DNA of 35,276 bases from a virus, in IMG/VR virus record IMGVR_UViG_3300042731_005409, positions 1 to 35,276 of that record, one strand, 5' to 3'. The position numbers and the translations under genes are program-made. Below the pieces are notes generated by a model. It searched no databases, was not told the DNA's origin, and saw only the letters and a program-made list of their open reading frames with translations. This document shows positions 16,234-22,409 of this stretch, piece after piece. How positions within the stretch are numbered: position 1 is the stretch's first letter; each line of letters opens with the position of its first letter.

Positions 16234-16512
16234 ATGTCAGATAAACTTGACGAACATGATAAGAAAATACACCATTTGGAAATACAATTAACTGAAATTA
16301 AAGGAACTGTAGACCATATAAAAGATCGTATAGATAATGGCATGAGTACCACTATTACTAAGATTTGGGATAAAATAAATGTAGATATAATGCCTGCAGT
16401 ACAAGATTCTACTTTTTGGGTGGGGAAATTAAAACAAGCGGTATTTTGGATAGCTGTAATGGCTTTTGTAGGTGGAGTGGCAAAAATAGGAATGAGTGTG
16501 TTAGGACTATGA
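16234..16512 (+). CDS. XhlA-like haemolysin/holin-associated protein
   Basis: A 92-aa protein with an N-terminal coiled coil (about residues 1-45: KLDEHDKKIHHLEIQLTEIK) and one C-terminal membrane helix (about 68-90). This matches the XhlA layout, a membrane-associated partner of holins in prophage lysis modules. The start is preceded by AAAGGAAT; the end overlaps the next gene by ATGA. Confidence 0.65.
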   Translation: MSDKLDEHDKKIHHLEIQLTEIKGTVDHIKDRIDNGMSTTITKIWDKINVDIMPAVQDSTFWVGKLKQAVFWIAVMAFVGGVAKIGMSVLGL

Positions 16513-16691
16513 ACGAAGTAAAAGGATTACGTACATATTGGATAAGTGACATAAATAAAGCATTTATAAAAATAAATGACTTAAGAAAATCTATAGAAAA
16601 AATTAAGTTCAATCCATTAATTAAAAAAGATATTTTAGAAGATATTGATAAACTTTTAGATATAATGGGTAGAGGGAAAAATGCGAAATAA
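16509..16691 (+). CDS. Small helical protein
   Basis: A 60-aa, mostly helical, charged protein (NDLRKSIEKIKFNP, LEDIDKLLDIMGRGKN) with no membrane span. The start is set by the ATGA overlap; the upstream extension of the frame lies inside the XhlA-like gene. Unknown; lysis regulation is possible from position. Confidence 0.52.
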   Translation: MNEVKGLRTYWISDINKAFIKINDLRKSIEKIKFNPLIKKDILEDIDKLLDIMGRGKNAK

Positions 16692-16857
16692 GAGGTTTCT
16701 ATTCGCTACTATCGCTATTATTTGTGTTACGATCACAGCTGTGATCTTAAAGTATCCAGCAAGCGATTACGTAAAGCTGGTGGGGATTATAACCGCTATA
16801 TTTACTGCAGGTCAGACTTTTACAGATCATCATAAAATCAAGAAAGGACAAGAATGA
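16681..16857 (+). CDS. Two-span holin candidate
   Basis: A 58-aa protein with two hydrophobic helices (about 5-21 and 31-46) joined by a short turn (PASDYVK), a short basic N-terminus and a charged tail (TDHHKIKKGQE). This is a class II holin topology. It overlaps the neighbours by 11 and 4 nt. The palindrome GATCACAGCTGTGATC (16731-16746) lies in its coding sequence. Confidence 0.58.
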   Translation: MRNKRFLFATIAIICVTITAVILKYPASDYVKLVGIITAIFTAGQTFTDHHKIKKGQE

Positions 16858-17093
16858 GTTTAGCAAATTTTTTATTAAAAACTATAGGATCAGATATACT
16901 TTTGGCTACAATAGAAGAACAAGACTGGTATAAATTGGGTCAGGAACAAGCCCAACCAATAGATACTTTTTTAGATGACAAGTTTGGTGAGAAAAAATCT
17001 GAAATTATACAACAAAAAATATCACCAGCGATAGAAAAGTTTATAGAAGGTTTTACGGATAAATTGTTATCTGACCAAAATGAGGAGGATTAA
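16854..17093 (+). CDS. Small hypothetical protein of the lysis region
   Basis: A 79-aa, acidic, soluble protein (LGQEQAQPIDTFLDDKFGEKK). ATGA overlap upstream and one base between its stop and the next start. No motif recognised. Confidence 0.5.
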   Translation: MSLANFLLKTIGSDILLATIEEQDWYKLGQEQAQPIDTFLDDKFGEKKSEIIQQKISPAIEKFIEGFTDKLLSDQNEED

Positions 17094-17094
17094 T

Positions 17095-17412
17095 ATGGGA
17101 TTGTTTCAAGATTTTGCAGATTGGATTAAAGGCTGGCAAACACCTGTATGGTTAAGAAAAATATTGAAATATTTACTAGATTTTGTTATACTGCCAACAT
17201 TGAAAGGTATCGGTCAAGAAGTATATTCTGATCTTCAGAGACTTATAGTCACTGCCTCAAAAAACAATAAATGGGATAATAGAAAGAAATTTGATTATGT
17301 ATTTGATGAATTTAAAAGCAAATGGGGTAAAATGAAAAATATAAAAGATCATACAATAAACTTTTTAATAGAGCTTTGTTTTTCCGAACTTAAACGCAAA
17401 AAAATAATTTAA
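17095..17412 (+). CDS. LLH-type holin-like protein
   Basis: A 105-aa protein starting after GAGGAGG. The N-terminal amphipathic segment (DFADWIKGWQTPVWLRKI) is followed by a hydrophobic stretch. The C-terminal pattern (ASKNNKWDNRKKFDYVFDEF, then TINFLIELCFSELK) resembles phage holins of the LLH family, in which a Lys-rich helix precedes a final LIE-AV-L segment. The membrane character is weak, so confidence is moderate. The last gene of the late operon. Confidence 0.5.
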   Translation: MGLFQDFADWIKGWQTPVWLRKILKYLLDFVILPTLKGIGQEVYSDLQRLIVTASKNNKWDNRKKFDYVFDEFKSKWGKMKNIKDHTINFLIELCFSELKRKKII

Positions 17413-17419
17413 TTCCCTA

Positions 17420-17438
17420 TAGCACATCATAGCACATC
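17420..17438. repeat. Short tandem direct repeat
   Basis: TAGCACATC occurs twice, separated by one A (17420-17428 and 17430-17438), followed by a partial TGCAC. It sits between the end of the late operon and its terminator. Could be a protein binding site or a relic; nothing further can be said. Confidence 0.45.
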
Positions 17439-17460
17439 TATGCACTCTTCCTTGGCATAA

Positions 17461-17494
17461 AAAACCCGGTTGTTAATCTCCTGCCGGGTTTTTT
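17461..17494 (+). terminator. Late-operon rho-independent terminator
   Basis: AAAACCCGG (17461-17469) pairs with CCGGGTTTT (17484-17492) across a 14-nt loop and continues into T residues to 17494. It ends the head-tail-lysis operon and insulates the early promoter at 17524. Confidence 0.88.
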
Positions 17495-17523
17495 GTTTCT
17501 ATAAACTTTTTACATTTTTTTTC

Positions 17524-17551
17524 TTGACATTTTGTGCGTACATGGTATACT
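17524..17551 (+). promoter_or_regulatory. Early sigma70 promoter
   Basis: TTGACA (17524-17529), a 16-base spacer and TATACT (17546-17551). It lies just after the late terminator and before the ribbon-helix-helix gene, so it should start the early transcript. It is overlapped by the operator at 17534-17565. Confidence 0.8.
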
Positions 17552-17565
17552 TTAATTGTACGCAC
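17534..17565. promoter_or_regulatory. Inverted-repeat operator on the early promoter
   Basis: GTGCGTAC (17534-17541) and GTACGCAC (17558-17565) form perfect 8-bp arms with 16 bases between them. The left arm is in the -35/-10 spacer and the right arm after the start point, so bound protein would block RNA polymerase. The adjacent ribbon-helix-helix gene is the natural candidate for the repressor. Confidence 0.75.
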
Positions 17566-17581
17566 GACGAGAGGAGTTAAT

Positions 17582-17725
17582 TTGAAAGAAGAAAGAATTT
17601 ATATTAGGGTTTCAAAAAAAGAAAAAGGAGTAATAAAAAACACAGCAGCTAAGTGTGGAAAGTCTATAAGCCAGTATTTATTGGGGTTACACAAAAAATA
17701 TTTGAAACAAAGGAGGAGGAGATGA
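17582..17725 (+). CDS. Ribbon-helix-helix regulator (first early gene)
   Basis: A 47-aa protein with a TTG start after GAGAGGAG. The short basic strand (RIYIRVSKKEK) and two helices (VIKNTAAKCGKSISQYLLG) are the Arc/MetJ or MobC-type ribbon-helix-helix pattern, which binds DNA as a dimer through the strand. It lies directly downstream of an inverted-repeat operator, so autorepression of early transcription is the simplest reading. The frame runs upstream into the promoter, which rules out earlier starts. Confidence 0.72.
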   Translation: MKEERIYIRVSKKEKGVIKNTAAKCGKSISQYLLGLHKKYLKQRRRR

Positions 17726-18015
17726 AAGATTATTCTAAGTGTGCTATGGGGCGAATTTGGGAAACAAAAGAAACTAGAGGAGTATGGTTGGCTAAAAAAT
17801 TATTACAGCAAATAAAAACTTTAGAAAAATTAGTTGAAAAAAGAGTTACGATTTTGGGGGCAAAACGTAGCTATATTGATCCAGAGGAAATTTTTGCTAA
17901 TAAGTACGATCAAGAAAGAGAGGACAATGAGTATTGGGATGAAGATACAGAGTATTGGGAAGATATCCGTCCACAGCATCCAGATGATAGGCCAGGATGG
18001 ATAAGGGGGTTATAA
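17722..18015 (+). CDS. Hypothetical early protein with acidic C-terminus
   Basis: A 97-aa protein after AAGGAGGAGG, overlapping the previous stop by 4 nt. Basic helical N-terminal half and a very acidic, Trp/Tyr-rich second half (YWDEDTEYWEDIRP). Acidic tails of early phage proteins can mimic DNA, but that is a guess. Confidence 0.55.
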   Translation: MKDYSKCAMGRIWETKETRGVWLAKKLLQQIKTLEKLVEKRVTILGAKRSYIDPEEIFANKYDQEREDNEYWDEDTEYWEDIRPQHPDDRPGWIRGL

Positions 18016-18857
18016 TGAAAAGAACAATAAAAATATCTGCTGGTGTAAGTGGAGTAATAGCTACTGGATCATACGAAAATCTAAAACCATCATTTTTATG
18101 GGAAGAGGTGATTGAAGATTGTAAGCTTAATGATAATCAAATAGAAGATAGAATAAGAGAATTATACCAAAAAGGTTATGATGAATTAAAGAAAGCAGAA
18201 CAGAAAGCAACTATAGAAAGAATTGAAAGAGAAAGGAAAGACTTTAGGTTTCGTAAAAATCCTGAAACAGGAAAAATGGTGCCGTCCGTAACATCTATAA
18301 TAAATTATGATGCAGATTTTTTTGTGTCTCAGGAAGATCTCGTGCAGTATGCATCACAAGGCAATATAACGCATATGCAAGTCAACAAGTATATCGAAAC
18401 GAAAGAATGGATACCAGCAGAAAAAATTAAAGAAATATGGACAGATATTGTTATATTAAAAAAAGGGAAACTTAACTTATCTGTAGAAAACGGTAATTTT
18501 TTAGCATTTGTAGAAAAATATCCTATAGAAAATCTTAAAAATGGTTATGCAATATTTAATAATGAAGAAAATTATTCGGGTGAACATGATTTTACTGGAA
18601 TACCAAAATTTAAAGGTGCAGAAGAAATTTTGACAGTTTTTGATGTAAAAAGATCAGTGGATAAAATTAAACATGGGATGCAAGTTGCAGCGTATTCTAA
18701 AATAGTAGGAGCAAAACAGGCTATATTAGTCCCGATAAACGGTAAAACTGCACAAGGTTTTTCTAAACCAGTAATATTTACTCAACAACAGCTTGAAGGA
18801 TATTATCAAATGTTTTTAGAAAAACGTAAGCAATTTAAAAAGAGATATGGAGTATAA
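18015..18857 (+). CDS. PD-(D/E)XK nuclease (RecB/Cas4-like)
   Basis: A 280-aa protein. Motifs in order: an early His in GNITHMQVN (His120), Asp192 in GEHDFTG, Asp210-x-Lys212 in VFDVKRS, and Gln223/Tyr227 in MQVAAYS. These match the active site of RecB/Cas4-type exonucleases, which use Asp, Asp/Glu and Lys with a metal ion plus the Q-x3-Y motif. The N-terminal ~80 residues are a separate helical segment. Likely role: exonuclease in phage recombination or replication, with the small proteins downstream as partners. The ATG at 18015 is set by TAATG; Met at 17997 would overlap the previous gene. Confidence 0.8.
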   Translation: MKRTIKISAGVSGVIATGSYENLKPSFLWEEVIEDCKLNDNQIEDRIRELYQKGYDELKKAEQKATIERIERERKDFRFRKNPETGKMVPSVTSIINYDADFFVSQEDLVQYASQGNITHMQVNKYIETKEWIPAEKIKEIWTDIVILKKGKLNLSVENGNFLAFVEKYPIENLKNGYAIFNNEENYSGEHDFTGIPKFKGAEEILTVFDVKRSVDKIKHGMQVAAYSKIVGAKQAILVPINGKTAQGFSKPVIFTQQQLEGYYQMFLEKRKQFKKRYGV

Positions 18858-18858
18858 G

Positions 18859-19143
18859 ATGAATTTTAAGTCAGAAATAAATTGGGAAAATAAAATAAAA
18901 GCATGCAAAGTTTTTTTAAGGAAAGATAAAAATAATAAGCAGTTTTTTGTTGGAGATTTGACTAAAACCATAAAAGTTATTATACAAAAAAACAATTCTC
19001 AATATGCGAAAGAAGGAGAATGGATAATATCTTTTGTACCAGTTATTTTTAAAAAAGTTGAAAATGACATAAAAGAGATTGATGTCAATGAAAATTTTAA
19101 CTTTGAACAAAAAAACCAAAATAGTGAAGATTTTGTGTTTTAA
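18859..19143 (+). CDS. Possible single-strand DNA-binding protein
   Basis: A 94-aa protein with beta-rich basic core (KVFLRKDKNNKQFFVGDLTK, then EGEWIISFVPVIF) and an Asn/Glu/Asp-rich C-terminal tail ending in DFVF. An acidic tail with terminal Phe is a hallmark of SSB proteins (E. coli SSB, T7 gp2.5), and the gene follows the nuclease with one base between. The OB fold is not demonstrated from sequence, so this is a suggestion. Confidence 0.42.
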   Translation: MNFKSEINWENKIKACKVFLRKDKNNKQFFVGDLTKTIKVIIQKNNSQYAKEGEWIISFVPVIFKKVENDIKEIDVNENFNFEQKNQNSEDFVF

Positions 19144-19169
19144 AATGAAAACAAAATTGGAGAAAACGA

Positions 19170-19535
19170 GTGGATATGGAAATTGATAAAATTTTAAAAC
19201 AAGCTGCTGGTAAAATTGCCTCTATAGGACAAGACGCCGAAGAAAGTAGATTTTTATGGCAAGAAGCAAAGGAACAACTAAAACAAATGGAATCAAAACT
19301 ATATCTTGAAACTAAAGCTAAAAATAATGGTATGACAGTTAATGAAGTAGAAGCTGTGATAAATTCTGATGATGGTATATATGATCAGAAAATGGCAGTT
19401 ATATCGCATGAATCAGAATTTAGAAAACTAGAAGTTAAGCTTAAAAGCTGGGAAGAAGCATTGAATTCGGCGAAAATGATAGGTAGACTTAAAATTGCAG
19501 AAATGAGTAGTTTGAATAACATAGTAAAAAATTAA
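19170..19535 (+). CDS. Coiled-coil early protein
   Basis: A 121-aa helical protein. GTG at 19170 has GGAG at a good distance; ATG at 19176 is an alternative. The segment GQDAEESRFLWQEAKEQLKQ and a second long helix at about 78-112 suggest a dimer-forming coiled coil. Position beside the nuclease and SSB candidate suggests a recombination or replication partner; the family is not recognised. Confidence 0.55.
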   Translation: MDMEIDKILKQAAGKIASIGQDAEESRFLWQEAKEQLKQMESKLYLETKAKNNGMTVNEVEAVINSDDGIYDQKMAVISHESEFRKLEVKLKSWEEALNSAKMIGRLKIAEMSSLNNIVKN

Positions 19536-19554
19536 AGGAAATTAAAGGAGGAAC

Positions 19555-19890
19555 ATGAAGACAATTAAAATCAGTGAAGAGACTTATGAGAAGTTGAAGG
19601 ATCAGTTAGGTGAAGATAAGGTAGATGTAGCTACATATGATGATTTAATCGGAAAAAAATGGTTTTTTAGAACCATAACATATCATCTTGTAGGAAGAGT
19701 TGTAAAAAGAGTAGGAACATTTTTACTTTTGGAAGATGCTTCGTGGGTAGCAGATAGTGGAAGGTTTATGAATTGCGTAAAAGACGGAACTCTTGATGAA
19801 GTAGAACCAGTTGGAGAGATATTTGTAAATCTTGAATCAGTTGGAGACTTTTTTCTTTGGAAACATGCTTTGCCAAAGGATCAAAAATGA
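19555..19890 (+). CDS. Hypothetical protein (MKTIKISEETYEKLKDQL type)
   Basis: A 111-aa protein with a strong AAAGGAGG site. The N-terminus (KTIKISEETYEKLKDQL) resembles the opening strand and helix of ribbon-helix-helix or antitoxin-like proteins. The rest is a beta-rich domain (WFFRTITYHLVGRVVKR, TFLLLEDASWVADSGRF). Proteins like this are widespread but uncharacterised in phages. Its last 4 bases overlap the next start. Confidence 0.58.
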   Translation: MKTIKISEETYEKLKDQLGEDKVDVATYDDLIGKKWFFRTITYHLVGRVVKRVGTFLLLEDASWVADSGRFMNCVKDGTLDEVEPVGEIFVNLESVGDFFLWKHALPKDQK

Positions 19891-20096
19891 ATATATTCGC
19901 AAAAGAACGATGGACATGGTCAGGGTCAGGGTCAGGGTCAGGGTCAAGGTCAGGGGCATGGTTAAAGTCATGGTCATGGTCAAGGTCAGTGTCAGGGGCA
20001 TGGACAGGGTCATGGTCAAGATCAGGGTCAGTGTCAGGGGCATGGTCAAGGTCAGGGACAAGGTCATGGTCAAGGTCAGGGACAAGGTCAATATAA
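19887..20096 (+). CDS. Low-complexity WS/GS/RS repeat ORF
   Basis: A 69-aa ORF (MNIFAKERWTW, then Ser-Gly/Trp/Arg repeats to the stop) made of a hexanucleotide minisatellite. It overlaps the previous stop by 4 nt, like other coupled genes. One alternative frame is also open, so coding is uncertain. If made, it would be an unstructured basic Ser/Trp-rich peptide. Confidence 0.4.
   Translation: MNIFAKERWTWSGSGSGSGSRSGAWLKSWSWSRSVSGAWTGSWSRSGSVSGAWSRSGTRSWSRSGTRSI
19911..20093. repeat. Hexanucleotide (GGTCAG) minisatellite
   Basis: Units GGTCAG, GGTCAA and GGTCAT repeat for about 180 bases, beginning with four consecutive GGTCAG-type units and continuing degenerate. GC content is far above the surroundings. 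Period six keeps reading frames, so unit gain or loss changes length but not frame. Confidence 0.85.
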
Positions 20097-20106
20097 AGGA
20101 TCAAAA

Positions 20107-20160
20107 ATGAATATATTCGTAAAAGAACGATGGTCAGGGACAAGGTCAGGGTCAATATAA
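20107..20160 (+). CDS. Truncated duplicate of the WS/GS ORF
   Basis: MNIFVKERWSGTRSGSI, 17 aa: it copies the first residues and then the end of the ORF at 19887. The DNA around both starts (GGATCAAAAATGAATATATTCGYAAAAGAACGATGG) differs by one base, and the repeat array between has collapsed to a few units. A tandem duplication with loss of repeats. Confidence 0.4.
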   Translation: MNIFVKERWSGTRSGSI

Positions 20161-20170
20161 AGGAGCAAAA

Positions 20171-20422
20171 ATGTGTAAAGAAAAAGAAATAGAAAGAGTA
20201 GATTTAGCAATCCAGACATATTTGGTTAATATGTATGATAGTGTAGATTCTATGGCAACTACTAGGTTAGCTTCTTTTCTGGTAGAGTATGGGATAGGCA
20301 CTAGAGATCGTTTTAAAATAATTAAAGTGCATTTTGATGGGAATGGGGCAAGAGAAAGAAACTATATAGAACCAATTCGATATAAAAAAAAGGGGATTCA
20401 AAATGAAAAACAGCAGACTTGA
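20171..20422 (+). CDS. Small hypothetical protein
   Basis: An 83-aa soluble protein after AAAGGAGC. MYDSVDSMATTRLASFLVEYGIG is a helical N-terminal part, followed by a basic C-terminus. Not recognised. Overlaps the next gene by 20 nt. Confidence 0.55.
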   Translation: MCKEKEIERVDLAIQTYLVNMYDSVDSMATTRLASFLVEYGIGTRDRFKIIKVHFDGNGARERNYIEPIRYKKKGIQNEKQQT

Positions 20423-20633
20423 AGACTTAAAGGAGAGAGTAAATAGTATGAACAGAAATCAAGATGAGGCAATAGAATTAATTAGGGGTATGTTATTTGA
20501 AATAGATGATTTAAGAACTTTTTTAGGTTTTCTTTTGAAGTATATTGAAGCTAAGAATGAAGGAAAAGACGAGGAAGAGCTTAATAAGAAATTTGAACAG
20601 TATAAAGATTTTTTCTACACAGGTGGATTTTAA
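20403..20633 (+). CDS. Small helical protein
   Basis: A 76-aa helical, charged protein (DEAIELIRGMLFEIDDLRTF) with probable coiled-coil dimerisation. The start at 20403 overlaps the previous gene; a Met at 20448 is an alternative with GGAGAG upstream. Unknown function. Confidence 0.52.
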   Translation: MKNSRLEDLKERVNSMNRNQDEAIELIRGMLFEIDDLRTFLGFLLKYIEAKNEGKDEEELNKKFEQYKDFFYTGGF

Positions 20634-20646
20634 AGAAAGGAGAGAC

Positions 20647-20796
20647 ATGATAGACATGAGAGAATATGTAACAGATTTTATAGATGATCTGAGATTTGAT
20701 ATTATGGATTGTGTTGCGATATGTGAACAATGCGAGAGATTGTTTCAAAAAAAAGGTTGCGAAGATTGTAAGTTGAAAAATATGTTCAAGGAATAA
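20647..20796 (+). CDS. Cys-rich microprotein
   Basis: A 49-aa protein with AAAGGAGAG before its ATG. The C-terminal half has C-x5-C-x2-C and a later C-x2-C (CVAICEQCERLF, GCEDCKLK), a zinc-ribbon-like set. The longer frame upstream overlaps the preceding gene and is not used. Confidence 0.58.
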   Translation: MIDMREYVTDFIDDLRFDIMDCVAICEQCERLFQKKGCEDCKLKNMFKE

Positions 20797-20800
20797 AAAG

Positions 20801-20917
20801 TTGCGGATAGCGGTAAGTTTAGTATTAATTGTTACAACTATAGGTATTGTTGGTTTTCAATACTGGCTAGATGTAACCACAGATTTTAAAAAATACAACA
20901 TTATTAAAAGGAGATAA
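20801..20917 (+). CDS. Single-span membrane microprotein
   Basis: A 38-aa ORF with a TTG start nine bases after AAGGAA. Hydrophobic helix of about 18 residues (IAVSLVLIVTTIGIVGF), then a polar tail ending KRR. Its last codons contain the AAAAGGAG ribosome binding site of the next gene. Low to moderate support because of its length and TTG start. Confidence 0.42.
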   Translation: MRIAVSLVLIVTTIGIVGFQYWLDVTTDFKKYNIIKRR

Positions 20918-20922
20918 TTATT

Positions 20923-21051
20923 ATGTTGAAAAAAATTCTTGATTTCTTAAAAAAAATATTCGATAAAAAATCTAAAAAAGAAGAAGAGCTGGAATGTAAT
21001 AAAAGATGGGAACATATAGTTAAATATGATAAGATAAAAAAGAAGAAATGA
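20923..21051 (+). CDS. Lysine-rich microprotein
   Basis: A 42-aa ORF (MLKKILDFLKKIFDKKSKK) with AAAAGGAGA upstream. The amphipathic basic helix could bind membranes or nucleic acid. It ends immediately before the promoter at 21053. Confidence 0.5.
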   Translation: MLKKILDFLKKIFDKKSKKEEELECNKRWEHIVKYDKIKKKK

Positions 21052-21052
21052 A

Positions 21053-21081
21053 TTGACAATTGGTCTTTGAGAATGTATAAT
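21053..21081 (+). promoter_or_regulatory. Consensus sigma70 promoter
   Basis: TTGACA (21053-21058), exact 17-base spacer and TATAAT (21076-21081): both hexamers match the consensus perfectly. Expected start is near 21088. It drives the leader RNA at 21088-21218 and, if read-through occurs, the replication-type gene at 21236. Confidence 0.92.
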
Positions 21082-21087
21082 AGCATA

Positions 21088-21218
21088 ACTATGGAAAATA
21101 CAAAACACGAACCAAATTTAACCAAATTTATATAATCATTTAGGGTATAGTTTGCCTACACCTTTTTTCGTCAGAAAATCGTGTTTTGGGCTGTCCATGA
21201 CTATACCCTATTTTTTTT
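21088..21218 (+). ncRNA. Structured leader or small RNA with terminator
   Basis: From the expected start (about 21088) there is a 14-aa leader ORF (21091-21135, MENTKHEPNLTKFI), then TAGGGTATAGT (21141-21151) pairing with ACTATACCCTA (21200-21210): 11 perfect pairs. Inside are smaller stems (GCC/GGC, CAC/GTG and TTTTTT/AGAAAA with a CGTC loop). Eight T residues follow (21211-21218), giving an intrinsic terminator about 130 nt after the start. It may be a stable small RNA or an attenuator controlling the gene at 21236; I match it to no known RNA family. Confidence 0.7.
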
Positions 21219-21235
21219 AGGGGTTAGGGGTAAAG

Positions 21236-21589
21236 ATGGATTGGATAAAAATTAAAACTCAACATGTTCTGTTTTCGGATTTGTCCGACAAACAACTGTT
21301 GGCGCTGATCAGAATACAATGTCTTACAGCACATCTTGAAACAGAACCATCTGAAGAACAAATATTAAAATTAGTGCACTATAAAACCTTCAAGAGTCTC
21401 AAAAAAAATCTTAAGAAAGGGCCAAGAGACCTCCAAGAGATACTTAATAGAGTGTTAAGAGATGTCCAACGAGTCCTCAAAGAAAGAGAGCGTTGGAAGG
21501 CAAACAAACAGAGAAGTCGGTCACTAGAGAAGAATGTCTACAAGGACATCTCTGTGGAATCTCTAGTAAGAGAAGATAAGAGAAGATAA
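21236..21589 (+). CDS. Replication-type DNA-binding protein candidate
   Basis: A 117-aa protein (MDWIKIKTQHVLFSDLSDKQL) resembling the N-terminal winged-helix part of phage replication initiators (RepO/DnaD-like): a WIKI- start, LSDKQLLALIRIQCL helix, VHYKTFKSLKKNLKKG helix and a basic C-terminus. The usual helicase-recruiting C-terminal domain is absent. It lies between a regulated terminator and a DnaA-box cluster, fitting origin recognition. Assignment is tentative. Confidence 0.55.
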   Translation: MDWIKIKTQHVLFSDLSDKQLLALIRIQCLTAHLETEPSEEQILKLVHYKTFKSLKKNLKKGPRDLQEILNRVLRDVQRVLKERERWKANKQRSRSLEKNVYKDISVESLVREDKRR

Positions 21590-21610
21590 GAGTATAATAA
21601 TAGTAGTACT

Positions 21611-21637
21611 TGTGGATACTGTGGATATTGTGGATAG
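21611..21637. other. Cluster of DnaA-box-like 9-mers (probable origin)
   Basis: Three abutting 9-mers (TGTGGATAC, TGTGGATAT, TGTGGATAG; 21611-21637) each match the DnaA box TGTGGATAA at 8 of 9 positions and all lie in one orientation. A perfect TGTGGATAA is at 21721-21729. An AT-rich stretch (21590-21610) precedes them and the replication-type gene is immediately upstream. No phage replicase genes are visible, so use of host DnaA would make sense. Confidence 0.7.
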
Positions 21638-21646
21638 GGGAATGAA

Positions 21647-21832
21647 ATGGATGATTATTTGGTACTAAACAATAAGATACATACTACTTGTAACTGCGGA
21701 AGACATTGGACTTTTATTTTTGTGGATAATGCTTCCAAACAAAAAATAATAGAAAGTATTAAAAGTGGACTAAAGTGTAAAAGCTGTGAATTTATGGAAA
21801 GACACAAAAGACACAAAGGAGATAAGATATGA
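21647..21832 (+). CDS. Small zinc-ribbon protein
   Basis: A 61-aa protein with C-x-C near the N-terminus (TCNCGRHW) and C-x2-C (LKCKSCEF) later, with His residues around, consistent with one zinc site. Basic tail (ERHKRHKGDK). The perfect DnaA box at 21721 lies in this gene. Unknown function. Confidence 0.6.
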   Translation: MDDYLVLNNKIHTTCNCGRHWTFIFVDNASKQKIIESIKSGLKCKSCEFMERHKRHKGDKI

Positions 21833-22026
21833 GTATGACAGGATGGAAAATTGGATTTGCATTAGGGCTGATTCTAAATGTGTTGGGTATCTTTATATCC
21901 CCATCACAATCTATTAATCTTTATATATGTTTTTTTTGCTTAGGAAGTTTAATGTTTATAAACGCAGTAGAGTTTCTGGCTAGGCAGATAGTAATAGCTC
22001 TTACACAGCCAGAATGGGATGAATAA
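21829..22026 (+). CDS. Two-span membrane protein
   Basis: A 65-aa protein with two hydrophobic helices (about 6-23 and 29-55) and an acidic tail. ATGA overlap upstream and TAATG downstream. No family recognised. Confidence 0.58.
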   Translation: MSMTGWKIGFALGLILNVLGIFISPSQSINLYICFFCLGSLMFINAVEFLARQIVIALTQPEWDE

Positions 22027-22409
22027 TGATAGATAACGACAAACATAAGGTATCTTATCAATTTAAAAAAAATTCCCCTAGAATTAAAAATTATGCATCA
22101 GCTACCTGCCTAAAAGGGCATAGACATGATTCAGTAGGAGAAGCAGCATACTGTAATCAATTACAGCTATTATTAAAAGCTGGGGAAATAATAGATATAG
22201 AATATCAGAAAACATTTGATTTATGTATAGATGGAAAAAAGATATGTGGTCATAGGGTGGATTTTTTGGTAACAATGCCAGACGGATCAAAATGCGTACA
22301 TGAGTATAAAGGGTTCGCTACTCAGCTATGGGCTCTGAAAAAGAAAATGTTTGAGGCATGTTACCCTGAAATCGAATATAAAGTTAAAGGGAGAAAAGAT
22401 TTGATATGA
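22026..22409 (+). CDS. DUF1064 family PD-(D/E)XK nuclease
   Basis: A 127-aa protein with DSVGEAAYCNQLQLLLKAGEI (Glu39), CGHRVDF (Asp79) and HEYKGF (Glu93, Lys95), then KKKMFEACYPEIEYKV. This is the DUF1064 pattern, a family related to T7 endonuclease I, which resolves branched DNA. Asp, Glu-x-Lys are intact. Probably resolves replication or recombination intermediates before packaging. Confidence 0.78.
   Translation: MIDNDKHKVSYQFKKNSPRIKNYASATCLKGHRHDSVGEAAYCNQLQLLLKAGEIIDIEYQKTFDLCIDGKKICGHRVDFLVTMPDGSKCVHEYKGFATQLWALKKKMFEACYPEIEYKVKGRKDLI

Noticed and set aside
19766-20155. Minus-strand ORFs over the hexanucleotide repeat
   Set aside because: They are open only because the repeat lacks stop codons in several frames; no ribosome site and opposite to all genes.
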